DNA of 64,000 nt, taken from NCBI GenBank assembly GCA_903902745.1, contig CAIUWA010000011.1:124001-188000 (forward strand). The letters are read 5' to 3'. Positions 55,463 through 63,256 of the stretch are shown piece after piece. This DNA comes from an uncultured Opitutia bacterium (lineage in GTDB: Bacteria; Verrucomicrobiota; Verrucomicrobiia; Opitutales; Opitutaceae). The notes below the pieces were generated by a model, which was given only the letters and a program-made list of their open reading frames with translations, did not search any database and was not told the DNA's origin. Position 1 is the stretch's first letter. The number at the start of each line of letters is the position of its first letter. Both the position numbers and the translations under genes were made by a program.

Positions 55463-56029
55463 TTAAAAGTGGATGTCGAGGATGTCCCAGCCCTTGTGCA
55501 GCGGGTTGTATTTGAGCTGCAGCTCGGCCCGGTCGCCGAACCGTTTGATGGTGCCGCCCTCTTTGAATTTGAACGCCTCGTCCTTCAGTTTTTGGGCTTT
55601 TTCTTCCATTCCACGCTCCGCCCTTTCAGCAATGTTGGTCCCGGTGACATGGAAGGGCTTCATCTCCACGATGTCGCTGTTGGGCGGCGTGCTGGCTGCC
55701 ATGGCTACCGCCGGCGGGGCGTAGGGAAACGCCCGCCGGATCATGGAGGAAAGCTCCCGACGCACGGTTGATTTGGCCGGAGGCGCGGTCGCAGCATCAG
55801 TGACCGCAATGGCGGTGGAGCTGGTGACAAGGAGAGAGGGAGCGGATAGAAACTTCTGTTTGCCCTCCTCGGATAGGAACGGAGGAGGTGGATTGGCCGG
55901 CGGGGGAGCCAAGGTCGGCGGCGGATTGGGCGCGGGAGCCGTCGCAGGATTCTCCTCGGCGCGGGCGGTCAACAGGCCCAGGACGAGGACCGGCGAAAGA
56001 ATCGTCGAGCTCCAGGTGATGGGCCTCAT
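55463..56029 (-). CDS. Unrecognised secreted protein with TonB-plug-like motif
   Basis: A 188-residue protein (start at 56029; ATG 56053 also open) with a signal segment (STILSPVLVLGLLTARA), a Pro-rich region (PPPTLAPPPANPPPP), a middle of low complexity and a charged helical C-terminal half (RAERGMEEKAQKLKDEAFKF, then FGDRAELQLKYNPLHKGWDI). The phrase VEMKPFHVTG resembles the mspFeV-type plug box of TonB-dependent receptors, but no barrel follows. Not recognised; probably periplasmic. Confidence 0.6.
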   Translation of the reverse strand: MRPITWSSTILSPVLVLGLLTARAEENPATAPAPNPPPTLAPPPANPPPPFLSEEGKQKFLSAPSLLVTSSTAIAVTDAATAPPAKSTVRRELSSMIRRAFPYAPPAVAMAASTPPNSDIVEMKPFHVTGTNIAERAERGMEEKAQKLKDEAFKFKEGGTIKRFGDRAELQLKYNPLHKGWDILDIHF

Positions 56030-56176
56030 CAGGGAAATGCGACAGAAGGGCATCGGACTCGTTCCCGGCGGGTTTTGCTTTATGCCGGTCATTTCGATCG
56101 GGCGATCGCAGGGATGCCGTGGCAAGGGGATTTCATCAAAAGGCCAGCGGGGCAGCGTTCCGAACGATCTCCCTTC

Positions 56177-56551
56177 TTACACCTTTGGCGATTGGCTCCG
56201 ATTTCGTTTTGCGATCACCAAGGCACGGATCACGGAATATAGCCCGAAGAGGAAAAATGCGCCGCCCATGAAGTTCGTCAGGCTGACGCCGCCGGAGAAT
56301 CCGCCGGCGAAATAAATGAACGCGCCACCGGCCAGGATCGAAAACACCCCTGATACCGCGGTGTTGCTGGCGGTGCCGCCTGGGCCATCAGCGGCCGCCC
56401 CGCTCAGCCGGATCAACCGCTGCACGTCGGCTTCGCACCGGTTACGGCAGGCCAGTCCCTGCGGAAACTCGCTGGCGAAGGACAGGGAAAGACCGCGCCC
56501 GCACGATTTGCAAATCCCCACCGCGTCGGCATCCGAGTAGAAGCATTTCAT
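56177..56551 (-). CDS. Small zinc-ribbon/B-box-like membrane protein
   Basis: A 124-residue protein. The N-terminal Cys/His-type segment (MKCFYSDADAVGICKSCGRG, then CRNRCEAD) suggests a small zinc-binding head. Two membrane helices follow (about 68-86 SGVFSILAGGAFIYFAGG and 92-112 LTNFMGGAFFLFGLYSVIRA), with a basic tail. It is of the type often called double-Cys ribbon plus TM proteins. Function unknown. Confidence 0.65.
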   Translation of the reverse strand: MKCFYSDADAVGICKSCGRGLSLSFASEFPQGLACRNRCEADVQRLIRLSGAAADGPGGTASNTAVSGVFSILAGGAFIYFAGGFSGGVSLTNFMGGAFFLFGLYSVIRALVIAKRNRSQSPKV

Positions 56552-56613
56552 ACCCGAGGCTGGGTGCGAAATACGCGCGGGGCAACCTTGCGGTCGGTCG
56601 GGCGCAGGCGGTC

Positions 56614-56991
56614 TCAGGCCGGCTGGAGGACGAGGACGGAGCGGATCTTTTCGATCAGGGAAGCGGCGTTGAAAGGCTTCATCAGGAATCCACATGCGCC
56701 CATGGCGGTGAATTGGGGGATGACGGCGTGATCGGGCGGCGAGGGCAGCATGATCACGGGGATCGCCTGGATCTCGGGGGTCGATTTCAATCGCCGCAGC
56801 ATTTCGATGCCGTCCATGACAGGCATGCTCACGTCGAGGAGGATGAGATCCGGCCGGGTGCGCTCGATGCTGAAGAACGCATTGAAGCCATTCGCCGCCT
56901 CGTCCACCTCGCAGTCGAAGCCACTCAACGCCTTTTGCACAAAGATCCGCAGGCTCTTGGAATCATCCACGGTCAGGATCTGGGGGCGCAT
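56614..56991 (-). CDS. Single-domain response regulator (CheY-like)
   Basis: A 125-residue receiver domain. The acid pocket is ILTVDDSKS, the phospho-acceptor Asp is in LILLDVSMPVMDG, the switch Thr/Ser region reads VIMLPSPPD (Ser instead of the usual Thr) and the conserved Lys is in LMKPFNAASL. It has no output domain. No histidine kinase or chemotaxis gene adjoins it. It may relay signals by protein contact. Confidence 0.9.
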   Translation of the reverse strand: MRPQILTVDDSKSLRIFVQKALSGFDCEVDEAANGFNAFFSIERTRPDLILLDVSMPVMDGIEMLRRLKSTPEIQAIPVIMLPSPPDHAVIPQFTAMGACGFLMKPFNAASLIEKIRSVLVLQPA

Positions 56992-57111
56992 GGAGCAGGA
57001 GTGGAAGGCTTCTGCTTTCGAACTTCGATCAGAATTTAAGGGAGCGTAATGGGACTTATGCGACGGATGGATCTTATGGGAACACTGCGGGGACAAATAT
57101 GGCCCGGTTAA

Positions 57112-57669
57112 TCAACTTTGACCCCGGATTTTCAGGCGGGCGCGGGTCATGCGTTCGCGGAGGCCGCCTTCCTGGAGGAAGTCCTGCTCGAGGCGGCGGA
57201 TTTGCTGGTCGAGGAGGAAGTTGGTCTGGTGGATCAGGCAGAGGGCGATGTTGGCGATGACCTCGGGTGGGCGGGTTTCCACTTAGGGCCTATAGGTCTC
57301 ATAGGTCACATGGGACCTATGGCCGATCCGGCGGACAAAGAGCGCTTTCTTGGAGTCTTTGGCCCAGACGGGGAAATCCCGTACGCGCAGGAAATCGCGG
57401 TAGTCGGCGAGCAACTCTTCGAGGCTGGCCCGGGCGACATTCGTGAGCTTGAGCTCCATTTCCTTGGAAGTGCCGGAGGCCTTGCTGCCTTCGAGGATGT
57501 TCTGTTTTCCGGAGCGTGCGGCCTGCACCATCTGGTCGACGGTGCGGTCGCCCTTGCTCAGGAAGCGCTGGCAAAAGCGGAAGGTGAGATCGTAGATGAC
57601 CTCGGCCTTCTGGTAGGAGAGAAGCTCGTGGTAGTTCCCGTGGGCGGGGATGAAGCCGGGGTTGGGCAT
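57112..57669 (-). pseudogene. Four-helix-bundle suffix-domain protein split by an in-frame stop
   Basis: The first 128 codons (57669-57283) match the S23/four-helix-bundle family (HELLSYQKAEVIYDLTFRFC, GKQNILEGSKASGTSKEMEL, ARASLEELLADYRDFLR), followed by a TAA at 57283-57285. In the same frame, 56 further codons (57282-57115, then TGA at 57112) read VETRPPEVIANIALCLIHQT and LRERMTRARL. This is the 'suffix' region that normally follows. The stop lies at a palindrome (57285-57323, CCTATAGGTCTCATAGGTCA followed by CATGGGACCTATGG) built from an ATAGGTCC-type repeat. A related palindrome is upstream at 57668-57714 (ATAGGACTTATACGCCCCAT). The tail (KIRGQS) comes from a TTGACCCCGGATTTTC repeat also at 35891. 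Broken or read-through protein. Confidence 0.7.
57285..57323. repeat. ATAGGTCC-type palindromic repeat inside the four-helix-bundle gene
   Basis: AGGGCCTATAGGTCTCATAG and GTCACATGGGACCTATGGCC form an imperfect palindrome. It introduces the in-frame stop that splits the gene. Related units flank the gene at 57668-57714. Confidence 0.7.
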
Positions 57670-57754
57670 AAAAATAGGACTTATACGCCCCATAGGTCTT
57701 ATAAGCCCTATGGAACGTAGCCTTTTCATGAAATCTATCGGGAAACTTTAGGCT

Positions 57755-57845
57755 CCCTCATTTCACCCAGCTGCGCGCATTGTAGAAAAGCTTCATCCAA
57801 GGCGAGTCTTCCGGCCAGTCGGCGGGCGCCCAGCTTCCGCCCTCG
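57755..57845 (-). pseudogene. Relic duplicate of the purL 3' end
   Basis: On the minus strand this reads [20 protein letters not shown], ending in RSWVK and a TGA. It parallels the end of the present purL ([20 protein letters not shown], ending RAWVA). Between relic and gene lies a fragment of the Family B repeat (57851-57867, GGCTATGGCGGACAAG). It seems to be a tandem or older copy of the tail, displaced by repeat insertion. Confidence 0.75.
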
Positions 57846-57881
57846 CCCGTTGGGCTATGGCGGACAAGCATGCGACGAAAT

Positions 57882-60800
57882 TTAAGCGACCCACGCGCGG
57901 GCATTGTAGAATAATTTCATCCAAGGGCTGTCCTCGGGCCAGTCCGACGGGTGATAACTCATGGCGACCGACCGGAAGACGCGCTCGGGGTGCGGCATCA
58001 TGATGGTGACTCGTCCATCGGTGGTGGTGAGTGCGGTCATGCCGAGGGGCGAGCCGTTGGGGTTGAGCGGGTACTGCTCGGTGATCTCGTGTCGGTGGTT
58101 GACGTAGCGGGCCGCCACGAGGCCCGAGTCCGAACATTTTTTGGCCGCTTCGACGCTCGCAAATTCGGCGTAGCCCTCGCCGTGCGAGACGGCGATGGGG
58201 ATGACGCTGCCTTCCATGCCGGCGAAGAGGAGGCTGGGACTTTGCTCGATCTTCAGGGAGGCGAAGCGGGCCTCGAAGCGCTCGGACTGGTTTTGCACGA
58301 AACGCGGCCAGTGGCTGGCGCCGGGAATGATCGAGTGGAGGTTGCTCATCATCTGGCAGCCGTTGCACACGCCGAGGGCGAAGGTGTCCTCGCGCGCAAA
58401 GAACGCCGCGAATTCGGCGCGGGCACGGGGATTGAAGAGGATGCTCTTGGCCCAGCCTTCGCCGGCGCCGAGGACGTCGCCGTAGCTGAAGCCGCCGCAG
58501 GCGGCGAGGCCGCGGAAATCCTTCAGCGCGATGCGACCGCTGAGGATGTCGGTCATGTGGACGTCGACCGCCTTGAAGCCGGCGCGGGTGAACGCGGCGG
58601 CCATCTCGACCTGGCCGTTCACCCCTTGCTCGCGCAAGATTGCGACGGGAGGTTTGGCTCCCAGCACCAAGCCCGGAATATTTTCACGCAGAGGCGCTGA
58701 GACGGCAGAGGTCTGAGAAATGGAAGAATTGGGGTTCGAATCCTCTGCGGTCATTGCGCCTCTGCTGGAAACACTTCCGGGGAATTCGAAGGTGATCTTG
58801 GGAGAAATCCCGGGGTCGGTCTGATCGAGCTTCAGTTGGAATTCCTCCTCGGCGCACTGGGCGTTGTCGCGCATTGCGGCGATGCGGCGGGTGACGTCGG
58901 ACCAGAGGGCGCGGAGGGTCGGGAGGCTTTCGTTGAGGAGGGTTTCACTGCCGCGCTTGATGCGCAGGGCGTGGTGGGAATTGAGCGTGCCGATCCGGGT
59001 GACGCAGGCCTTGAGCCCGTGCTGGCGGAAGATGAGCGAGACGTCGTCGAGGTCCTCCGTGCGGATTTGGATGACCGCTCCCAGCTCCTCGCTGAAGAGC
59101 TGGGCGAAGGGGGCGTTGGCGGAGGTGGCACCCTGCTTCCGGGCGTCGGCGGCGGCCGGAGGTGGCGTGATGGGGAGTTCGAGGTCGACACCGACATGGC
59201 CGGCGAAGGCCATCTCGACGACGGTGGCGAGAAGTCCACCGTCGGAACGGTCGTGGTAGGCAAGGAGTTTTTTCTCGCGGCCGAGCTGCTGGATGGCGTT
59301 CCAGAAACCCTTCAGGTCGGCGGCGCTGTCGACGTCGGGCGGGACGTTGCCGGTCTGGGAGAGGACCTGCGCGAGGATGGAGCCGCCGAGGCGGTTTTTG
59401 CCCCGGCCCAAATCAATCAACAACAGAATGGTTTCGCGCAGAGGCGCTGAGACGGCAGAGGACTGAGAAATGGAAGAATTGGGGTTTGAATCCTCTGCGG
59501 TCATTGCGCCTCTGCGTGAAATAATTCCGGGATCACACTGCAGTTGTGGGGTCAGGGACAAACGGATGTCGGTCACCGGGGCGAAGGCGGAGATGATGAG
59601 CGAGATGGGCGCCGTGATGCGCTTGTCCTTGTCGCCGTCCTTCCAGGCGGTGCTCATGCTCATGGAGTCCTTGCCGACGGGAATGGTGATGCCGAGGGCG
59701 GGGCAGAGGTCCAGGCCGACGGCCTCGACGGCGGCGTAGAGGTCGGCACCGTCGCCTGGTATCGCGGGCGCGGCCATCCAGTTGGCGGAGAGATTCACCT
59801 TTCCGATATCGCCGACCTGGGCGGCGGCGAGGTTGGTGAGGGCCTCGCCGACGGCGAGGCGAGCGGAGGCCGCGGCGCTGTTGATGGCGACGGGTGTCCG
59901 TTCACCCATGGCCATGGCCTCGCCGGTATAGACATCGAAGGCGGCGGCGGTGACGCCGCAGTCGGCAACGGGAACCTGCCACGGGCCGACCATCTGGTCA
60001 CGGCAGGTCAGGCCGCCAACGGTGCGGTCGCCGATGGAGATCAGGAAGGTCTTGTCCGCCACCGTCGGGTGGCTCAGGACGCGGCGGATCGCGTCCGAGA
60101 GTGAAAGTGAAGGTGAGAGTGAAAGGGGGGCGAGGGGGCGGGAAAGCGTGGTGTCGTGGCGGTGCATTCTCGGCGGTTTGCCGAGGAGGACGTCGAGGGG
60201 GAGATCGATCGGGGTGTTTTTGAAATGGGAATCGTCGAGGACGAGCTGCTTTTTTTCGGTGGCCTCGCCGACGACGGCGAAGGGGCAGCGCTCGCGCTCG
60301 CAGAGTTGGCGGAACACGGCGAGGCGGGCGGCGGGGACGGCGAGGACGTAGCGTTCCTGGGACTCGTTGCACCAGATCTCGAGCGGGCTCATGCCGGGCT
60401 CGTCGTTGGGGACGGCGCGGAGATTGAAATGACCGCCCCGTCCGCCGTCGTTGACGAGCTCGGGGAGGGCGTTGGAGATGCCGCCGGCGCCGACATCATG
60501 GATGAACGAGATGGGGTTGGCGTCGCCGAGGGCCCAGCAGCGGTCGATGACCTCCTGGCAGCGGCGTTCCATCTCGGCGTTGTCGCGCTGGACGCTGGCG
60601 AAATCGAGGACCTCGTTACCGGAGCCGCTGCCCATCGAGCTGGCGGCGCCGCCGCCGAGGCCGATCAGCATGGCGGGCCCGCCGAGGACGACGAGCTGGT
60701 CGCCGGGATGGATGGCGCCCTTTTGGACATGGTCGGCGCGAATGTTGCCCAACCCGCCGGCGAGCATGATGGGTTTGTGATAGCCCCGAATTTCGGTTGC

Positions 60801-62201
60801 GGGGAGGGGCGAGGGCGAGGTGCGGGGGGCAGAATTCGGATTTTTTAACGCAGAGGTCGCAGAGCGCGCGGAGTCAGGGGAACCAGATGGTTTTGATTTC
60901 AATCCCTCCGAGTTCTCTGCGGCCTCTGTGTTTAAACTTCCGGTGCTTGCAGCTGGGACTTCCTGTTCATACGTGCGGAAGTACCCATTGATGTTCGGGC
61001 GGCCGAATTCGTTGTTGAAGGCGGCGCCGCCGAGGGGGCCTTCGATCATGATGTCGAGGGCGGAGACGATGCGGCCGGGTTTGCCATGGTCTTTTTCCCA
61101 GGGCTGCACGGCGCCGGGGAGCCGGAGGTTGGAAACCGTGAAACCGGTGAGGCCGGCCTTGGGTTTGGCCCCGCGACCGGTGGCGCCTTCATCGCGGATC
61201 TCGCCGCCGGAGCCGGTGGCGGCGCCGGGGAACGGGGAGATGGCCGTCGGGTGGTTGTGCGTCTCGACCTTGCAGAGGAGGTGGATGTCCTCGTCGTGCG
61301 CGGCGTATTCGCCGGTCTCCGGGTTGACGTAGAAGCGGCCGCCCCGCGTCCCGGCGAGGACGGCGGCGTTGTCTTTGTAGGCGGAAAGGACGCCGTCGCT
61401 GTGCAGCTGGTAGGTATTCTTGATCATCTGGAACAGCGAGTGGTCGCGTTTCTCGCCGTCGATGTCCCACGTGGCATTGAAGATCTTGTGGCGGCAGTGC
61501 TCGGAGTTGGCCTGCGCAAACATCATGAGCTCGATGTCGTTGGGGTCGCGCCCGAGGCCCTGGAAGGCCGTCACGAGGTAGTCGATTTCGTCGCCAGCGA
61601 GCGCGAGCCCGAGCGACTGGTTGGCCGCCACGAGCGCTGCGCGGCCCTGGGCGAGGACGGGCACGCTCGTCATGGGCCGCGGCGCGGCGTGAGTGAAGAG
61701 GACGTCACACGCGGCGAGATCGGTGAACACGGCCTGCGTCATGCGATCGTGGAGCAGTGCCGTGAGCTTAGGGACGAGGGCGAGGGGCGAGGGATTGGCA
61801 GCGTCTGATTTCTGACCTCCGGTCTCTGGCGTCTGGCGTCCGGCGGCCTGTTCTTCCAGATCGACAGTATACGCGATCACCCGCTCGATGCGCAGCACGG
61901 CGGCCAGCCCGCAGATGTGGGCGATGTCCGTCGCCTTCGAGGACCAGGGCGAGATCGTGCCGGGGCGGGGCGCGACGACCTGAACGAGGCCGATGAGCGT
62001 CGCGGCCGTGCGGCGAGGGCCGTAGGTGAGGAGTTTTTCGAGGACGGCGCGATCGGCGGGCGACAGTTCGGCGCGGGTCTCAACGAGGTGGACAAACTCG
62101 GCACCAAGGGCCCGGGCGGGGACACCGGCGGCGACGAGGGAGGAGAGCAGCTTCTGGAGCCTGAAGTCGGAGAGGGCAGGAGAGCCGCGTAAGATCAGCA
62201 T
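57882..62201 (-). CDS. purL: Phosphoribosylformylglycinamidine synthase (large, single-chain PurL) with in-frame repeat insertions
   Basis: A 1439-residue single-chain FGAM synthase: N-terminal PurS-like domain, two synthetase halves ([33 protein letters not shown]-like region), and a C-terminal glutamine amidotransferase with nucleophile Cys in [11 protein letters not shown] and His in MMPHPERVF. It makes FGAM from FGAR, glutamine and ATP. It is about 140 residues longer than E. coli PurL (1295). The excess lies in repeat-encoded segments: about 117-134 (GRQTPETGG type), 422-454 (Family E), 455-470 (Pro/Ser), 891-924 and 1143-1174 (two near-identical Family E copies). A Ser/Leu run sits at about 688-702. 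All fall in loops or domain linkers, and core motifs are intact, so the enzyme is probably active. Start [10 protein letters not shown]. Confidence 0.92.
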   Translation of the reverse strand: MLILRGSPALSDFRLQKLLSSLVAAGVPARALGAEFVHLVETRAELSPADRAVLEKLLTYGPRRTAATLIGLVQVVAPRPGTISPWSSKATDIAHICGLAAVLRIERVIAYTVDLEEQAAGRQTPETGGQKSDAANPSPLALVPKLTALLHDRMTQAVFTDLAACDVLFTHAAPRPMTSVPVLAQGRAALVAANQSLGLALAGDEIDYLVTAFQGLGRDPNDIELMMFAQANSEHCRHKIFNATWDIDGEKRDHSLFQMIKNTYQLHSDGVLSAYKDNAAVLAGTRGGRFYVNPETGEYAAHDEDIHLLCKVETHNHPTAISPFPGAATGSGGEIRDEGATGRGAKPKAGLTGFTVSNLRLPGAVQPWEKDHGKPGRIVSALDIMIEGPLGGAAFNNEFGRPNINGYFRTYEQEVPAASTGSLNTEAAENSEGLKSKPSGSPDSARSATSALKNPNSAPRTSPSPLPATEIRGYHKPIMLAGGLGNIRADHVQKGAIHPGDQLVVLGGPAMLIGLGGGAASSMGSGSGNEVLDFASVQRDNAEMERRCQEVIDRCWALGDANPISFIHDVGAGGISNALPELVNDGGRGGHFNLRAVPNDEPGMSPLEIWCNESQERYVLAVPAARLAVFRQLCERERCPFAVVGEATEKKQLVLDDSHFKNTPIDLPLDVLLGKPPRMHRHDTTLSRPLAPLSLSPSLSLSDAIRRVLSHPTVADKTFLISIGDRTVGGLTCRDQMVGPWQVPVADCGVTAAAFDVYTGEAMAMGERTPVAINSAAASARLAVGEALTNLAAAQVGDIGKVNLSANWMAAPAIPGDGADLYAAVEAVGLDLCPALGITIPVGKDSMSMSTAWKDGDKDKRITAPISLIISAFAPVTDIRLSLTPQLQCDPGIISRRGAMTAEDSNPNSSISQSSAVSAPLRETILLLIDLGRGKNRLGGSILAQVLSQTGNVPPDVDSAADLKGFWNAIQQLGREKKLLAYHDRSDGGLLATVVEMAFAGHVGVDLELPITPPPAAADARKQGATSANAPFAQLFSEELGAVIQIRTEDLDDVSLIFRQHGLKACVTRIGTLNSHHALRIKRGSETLLNESLPTLRALWSDVTRRIAAMRDNAQCAEEEFQLKLDQTDPGISPKITFEFPGSVSSRGAMTAEDSNPNSSISQTSAVSAPLRENIPGLVLGAKPPVAILREQGVNGQVEMAAAFTRAGFKAVDVHMTDILSGRIALKDFRGLAACGGFSYGDVLGAGEGWAKSILFNPRARAEFAAFFAREDTFALGVCNGCQMMSNLHSIIPGASHWPRFVQNQSERFEARFASLKIEQSPSLLFAGMEGSVIPIAVSHGEGYAEFASVEAAKKCSDSGLVAARYVNHRHEITEQYPLNPNGSPLGMTALTTTDGRVTIMMPHPERVFRSVAMSYHPSDWPEDSPWMKLFYNARAWVA
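58680..58774. repeat. Family E palindrome inside purL, copy 1
   Basis: ACGCAGAGGCGCTGAGACGG and GGTCATTGCGCCTCTGCTGG are the inverted ends. It encodes PurL residues about 1143-1174 in the linker before the amidotransferase domain. It is nearly identical to the copy at 59430. Confidence 0.9.
59430..59529. repeat. Family E palindrome inside purL, copy 2
   Basis: GCGCAGAGGCGCTGAGACGG and GGTCATTGCGCCTCTGCGTG are the inverted ends. It encodes PurL residues about 891-924, placed between TPQLQ and LLLIDLGRG. It differs from copy 1 at only a few positions, same strand and frame. Confidence 0.9.
60842..60938. repeat. Family E palindrome inside purL, copy 3 (diverged)
   Basis: TTTAACGCAGAGGTCGCAGA and (TTCTCTGCGGCCTCTGTGTT, then TAAAC) are the inverted ends. 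It encodes PurL residues about 422-454, between RTYEQEVPA and [10 protein letters not shown] further GC-rich tract (about 60795-60840) adds the Pro/Ser segment. Confidence 0.85.
61800..61852. repeat. Family G repeat inside purL
   Basis: TCTGACCTCCGGTCTCTGGC is followed by GTCTGGCGTCCGGCGGCC. The same CCGGCCTCTGGCCTCCGG-type word occurs upstream of purF (63127-63254). It encodes PurL residues about 117-134. Confidence 0.75.
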
Positions 62202-62452
62202 GGAGGAGGAACGGCGATGTTTCTAAACATCGGCGGCGCGGTCAAGTGACCTCAGAAGAAGATTGCCGCCAAGTCCCGGTTTCTTGCGCCCGGAGAAGCG
62301 TGGGCTGGCCAATGGAATCATGGGCCCAGGGGAAGGGCCCGACTCCAAGTCCACGGTTGCAGGTGCGCTTGCCCTGGAACGTGGCTTGGGTAGGTTTGGC
62401 TGAAGGTGAAATTCGCCCCGCTGGATCACTGCAACCCTTCGACCCCATCCCC

Positions 62453-63001
62453 ATGAAAAAAGTCTCTATCGCCCTCCTGTTGCTATCCCTGACCGGAGCC
62501 GTGTCCGCCCAGGAAACCCGGACCGAGATTGTCAACGCCACCACCCCGGCCCAGGACGGGAAGCCGAACAGTCCCGACGTGCCCGACGTTTTCGCGGTGC
62601 AGGGGAAGTTTGAGCGGATCGTGATCCTGCGCTTCAAGTACCAGACCGACCTCCTGGCGGGGCTGGAGCGGATGGTAAAGGAGCAGAAAATCCAGAACGC
62701 CGTGATCCTGACCGCGGCCGGGTCGGTCCGCAGCTATCATTATCACATGGTCAGCAACCGGACGCTGCCGTCGAAGAACATCTTTGTGAAGAATCCCGAG
62801 GGTTTCGCCGACATTATCGGCATGAGCGGCTACGTGATCGATGGCCGGCTGCATCCCCATATCACGTTTGCGGACGCGAACCATGCGTTCGGCGGGCATC
62901 TCGAGCCCGGAACTTCCGTGTTTACCTTTGCCGTGGTGACCTTGGGCGTGCTGGAAAACGGCCTGGATCTCAAGACCCTCGACGACAAAAACTATCGTTG
63001 A
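62453..63001 (+). CDS. Secreted PPC/DUF296-domain protein
   Basis: A 182-residue protein with a Sec signal peptide (MKKVSIALLLLSLTGAVSAQ). The PPC domain (about 45-175) shows the family pattern GLERMVKEQKIQNAVILTAA, then SYHYHMVSN and HPHITFADANHAFGGHLEPG, with a His cluster that may bind metal. Relatives are trimeric, DNA-binding in plants but of unknown role in bacteria; the signal peptide here rules out a nucleoid role. The start at 62453 is preferred because of the signal peptide. Confidence 0.85.
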   Translation: MKKVSIALLLLSLTGAVSAQETRTEIVNATTPAQDGKPNSPDVPDVFAVQGKFERIVILRFKYQTDLLAGLERMVKEQKIQNAVILTAAGSVRSYHYHMVSNRTLPSKNIFVKNPEGFADIIGMSGYVIDGRLHPHITFADANHAFGGHLEPGTSVFTFAVVTLGVLENGLDLKTLDDKNYR

Positions 63002-63126
63002 GTGGCCGGCGGTGAGGCCGGTTTCCCCAGTGGGGTCGGGCGGAATTTGCGCTTTTGGAGAAAGCCGTTGACCATTCGCACCCTCTCTTCGAGATGAGAG
63101 GTCTCCATTGCCCGTGAGGATCAAAC

Positions 63127-63254
63127 ACCAGATGCCGGACACCAGACGCCAGATGCCAGCCCCCGCTGCCCGCCTGACATTGTCGCAGCGAACTCCGTCC
63201 TTCGTGCCCTGCCTTCCGTCGTCCGGCCTCTGGCCTCTGGCCTCCGGCCTCCGG
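63127..63254. repeat. Family G repeat upstream of purF
   Basis: Left part ACCAGATGCCGGACACCAGA, right part GGCCTCTGGCCTCTGGCCTC followed by CGGCCTCCGG. The right part ends two bases before the purF ATG, so the ribosome-binding region lies in repeat sequence. The intergenic gap (63002-63256) holds nothing else. Confidence 0.75.
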
Positions 63255-63256
63255 TC

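Noticed and set aside
57118-57720. 200-codon plus-strand open frame
   Set aside because: It is the complement of the four-helix-bundle gene, whose minus-strand motifs are clear.
57882-62201. purL as a frameshifted or misassembled gene because of its length
   Set aside because: The frame is continuous, all catalytic blocks are in order and the extra length is explained by repeat inserts.
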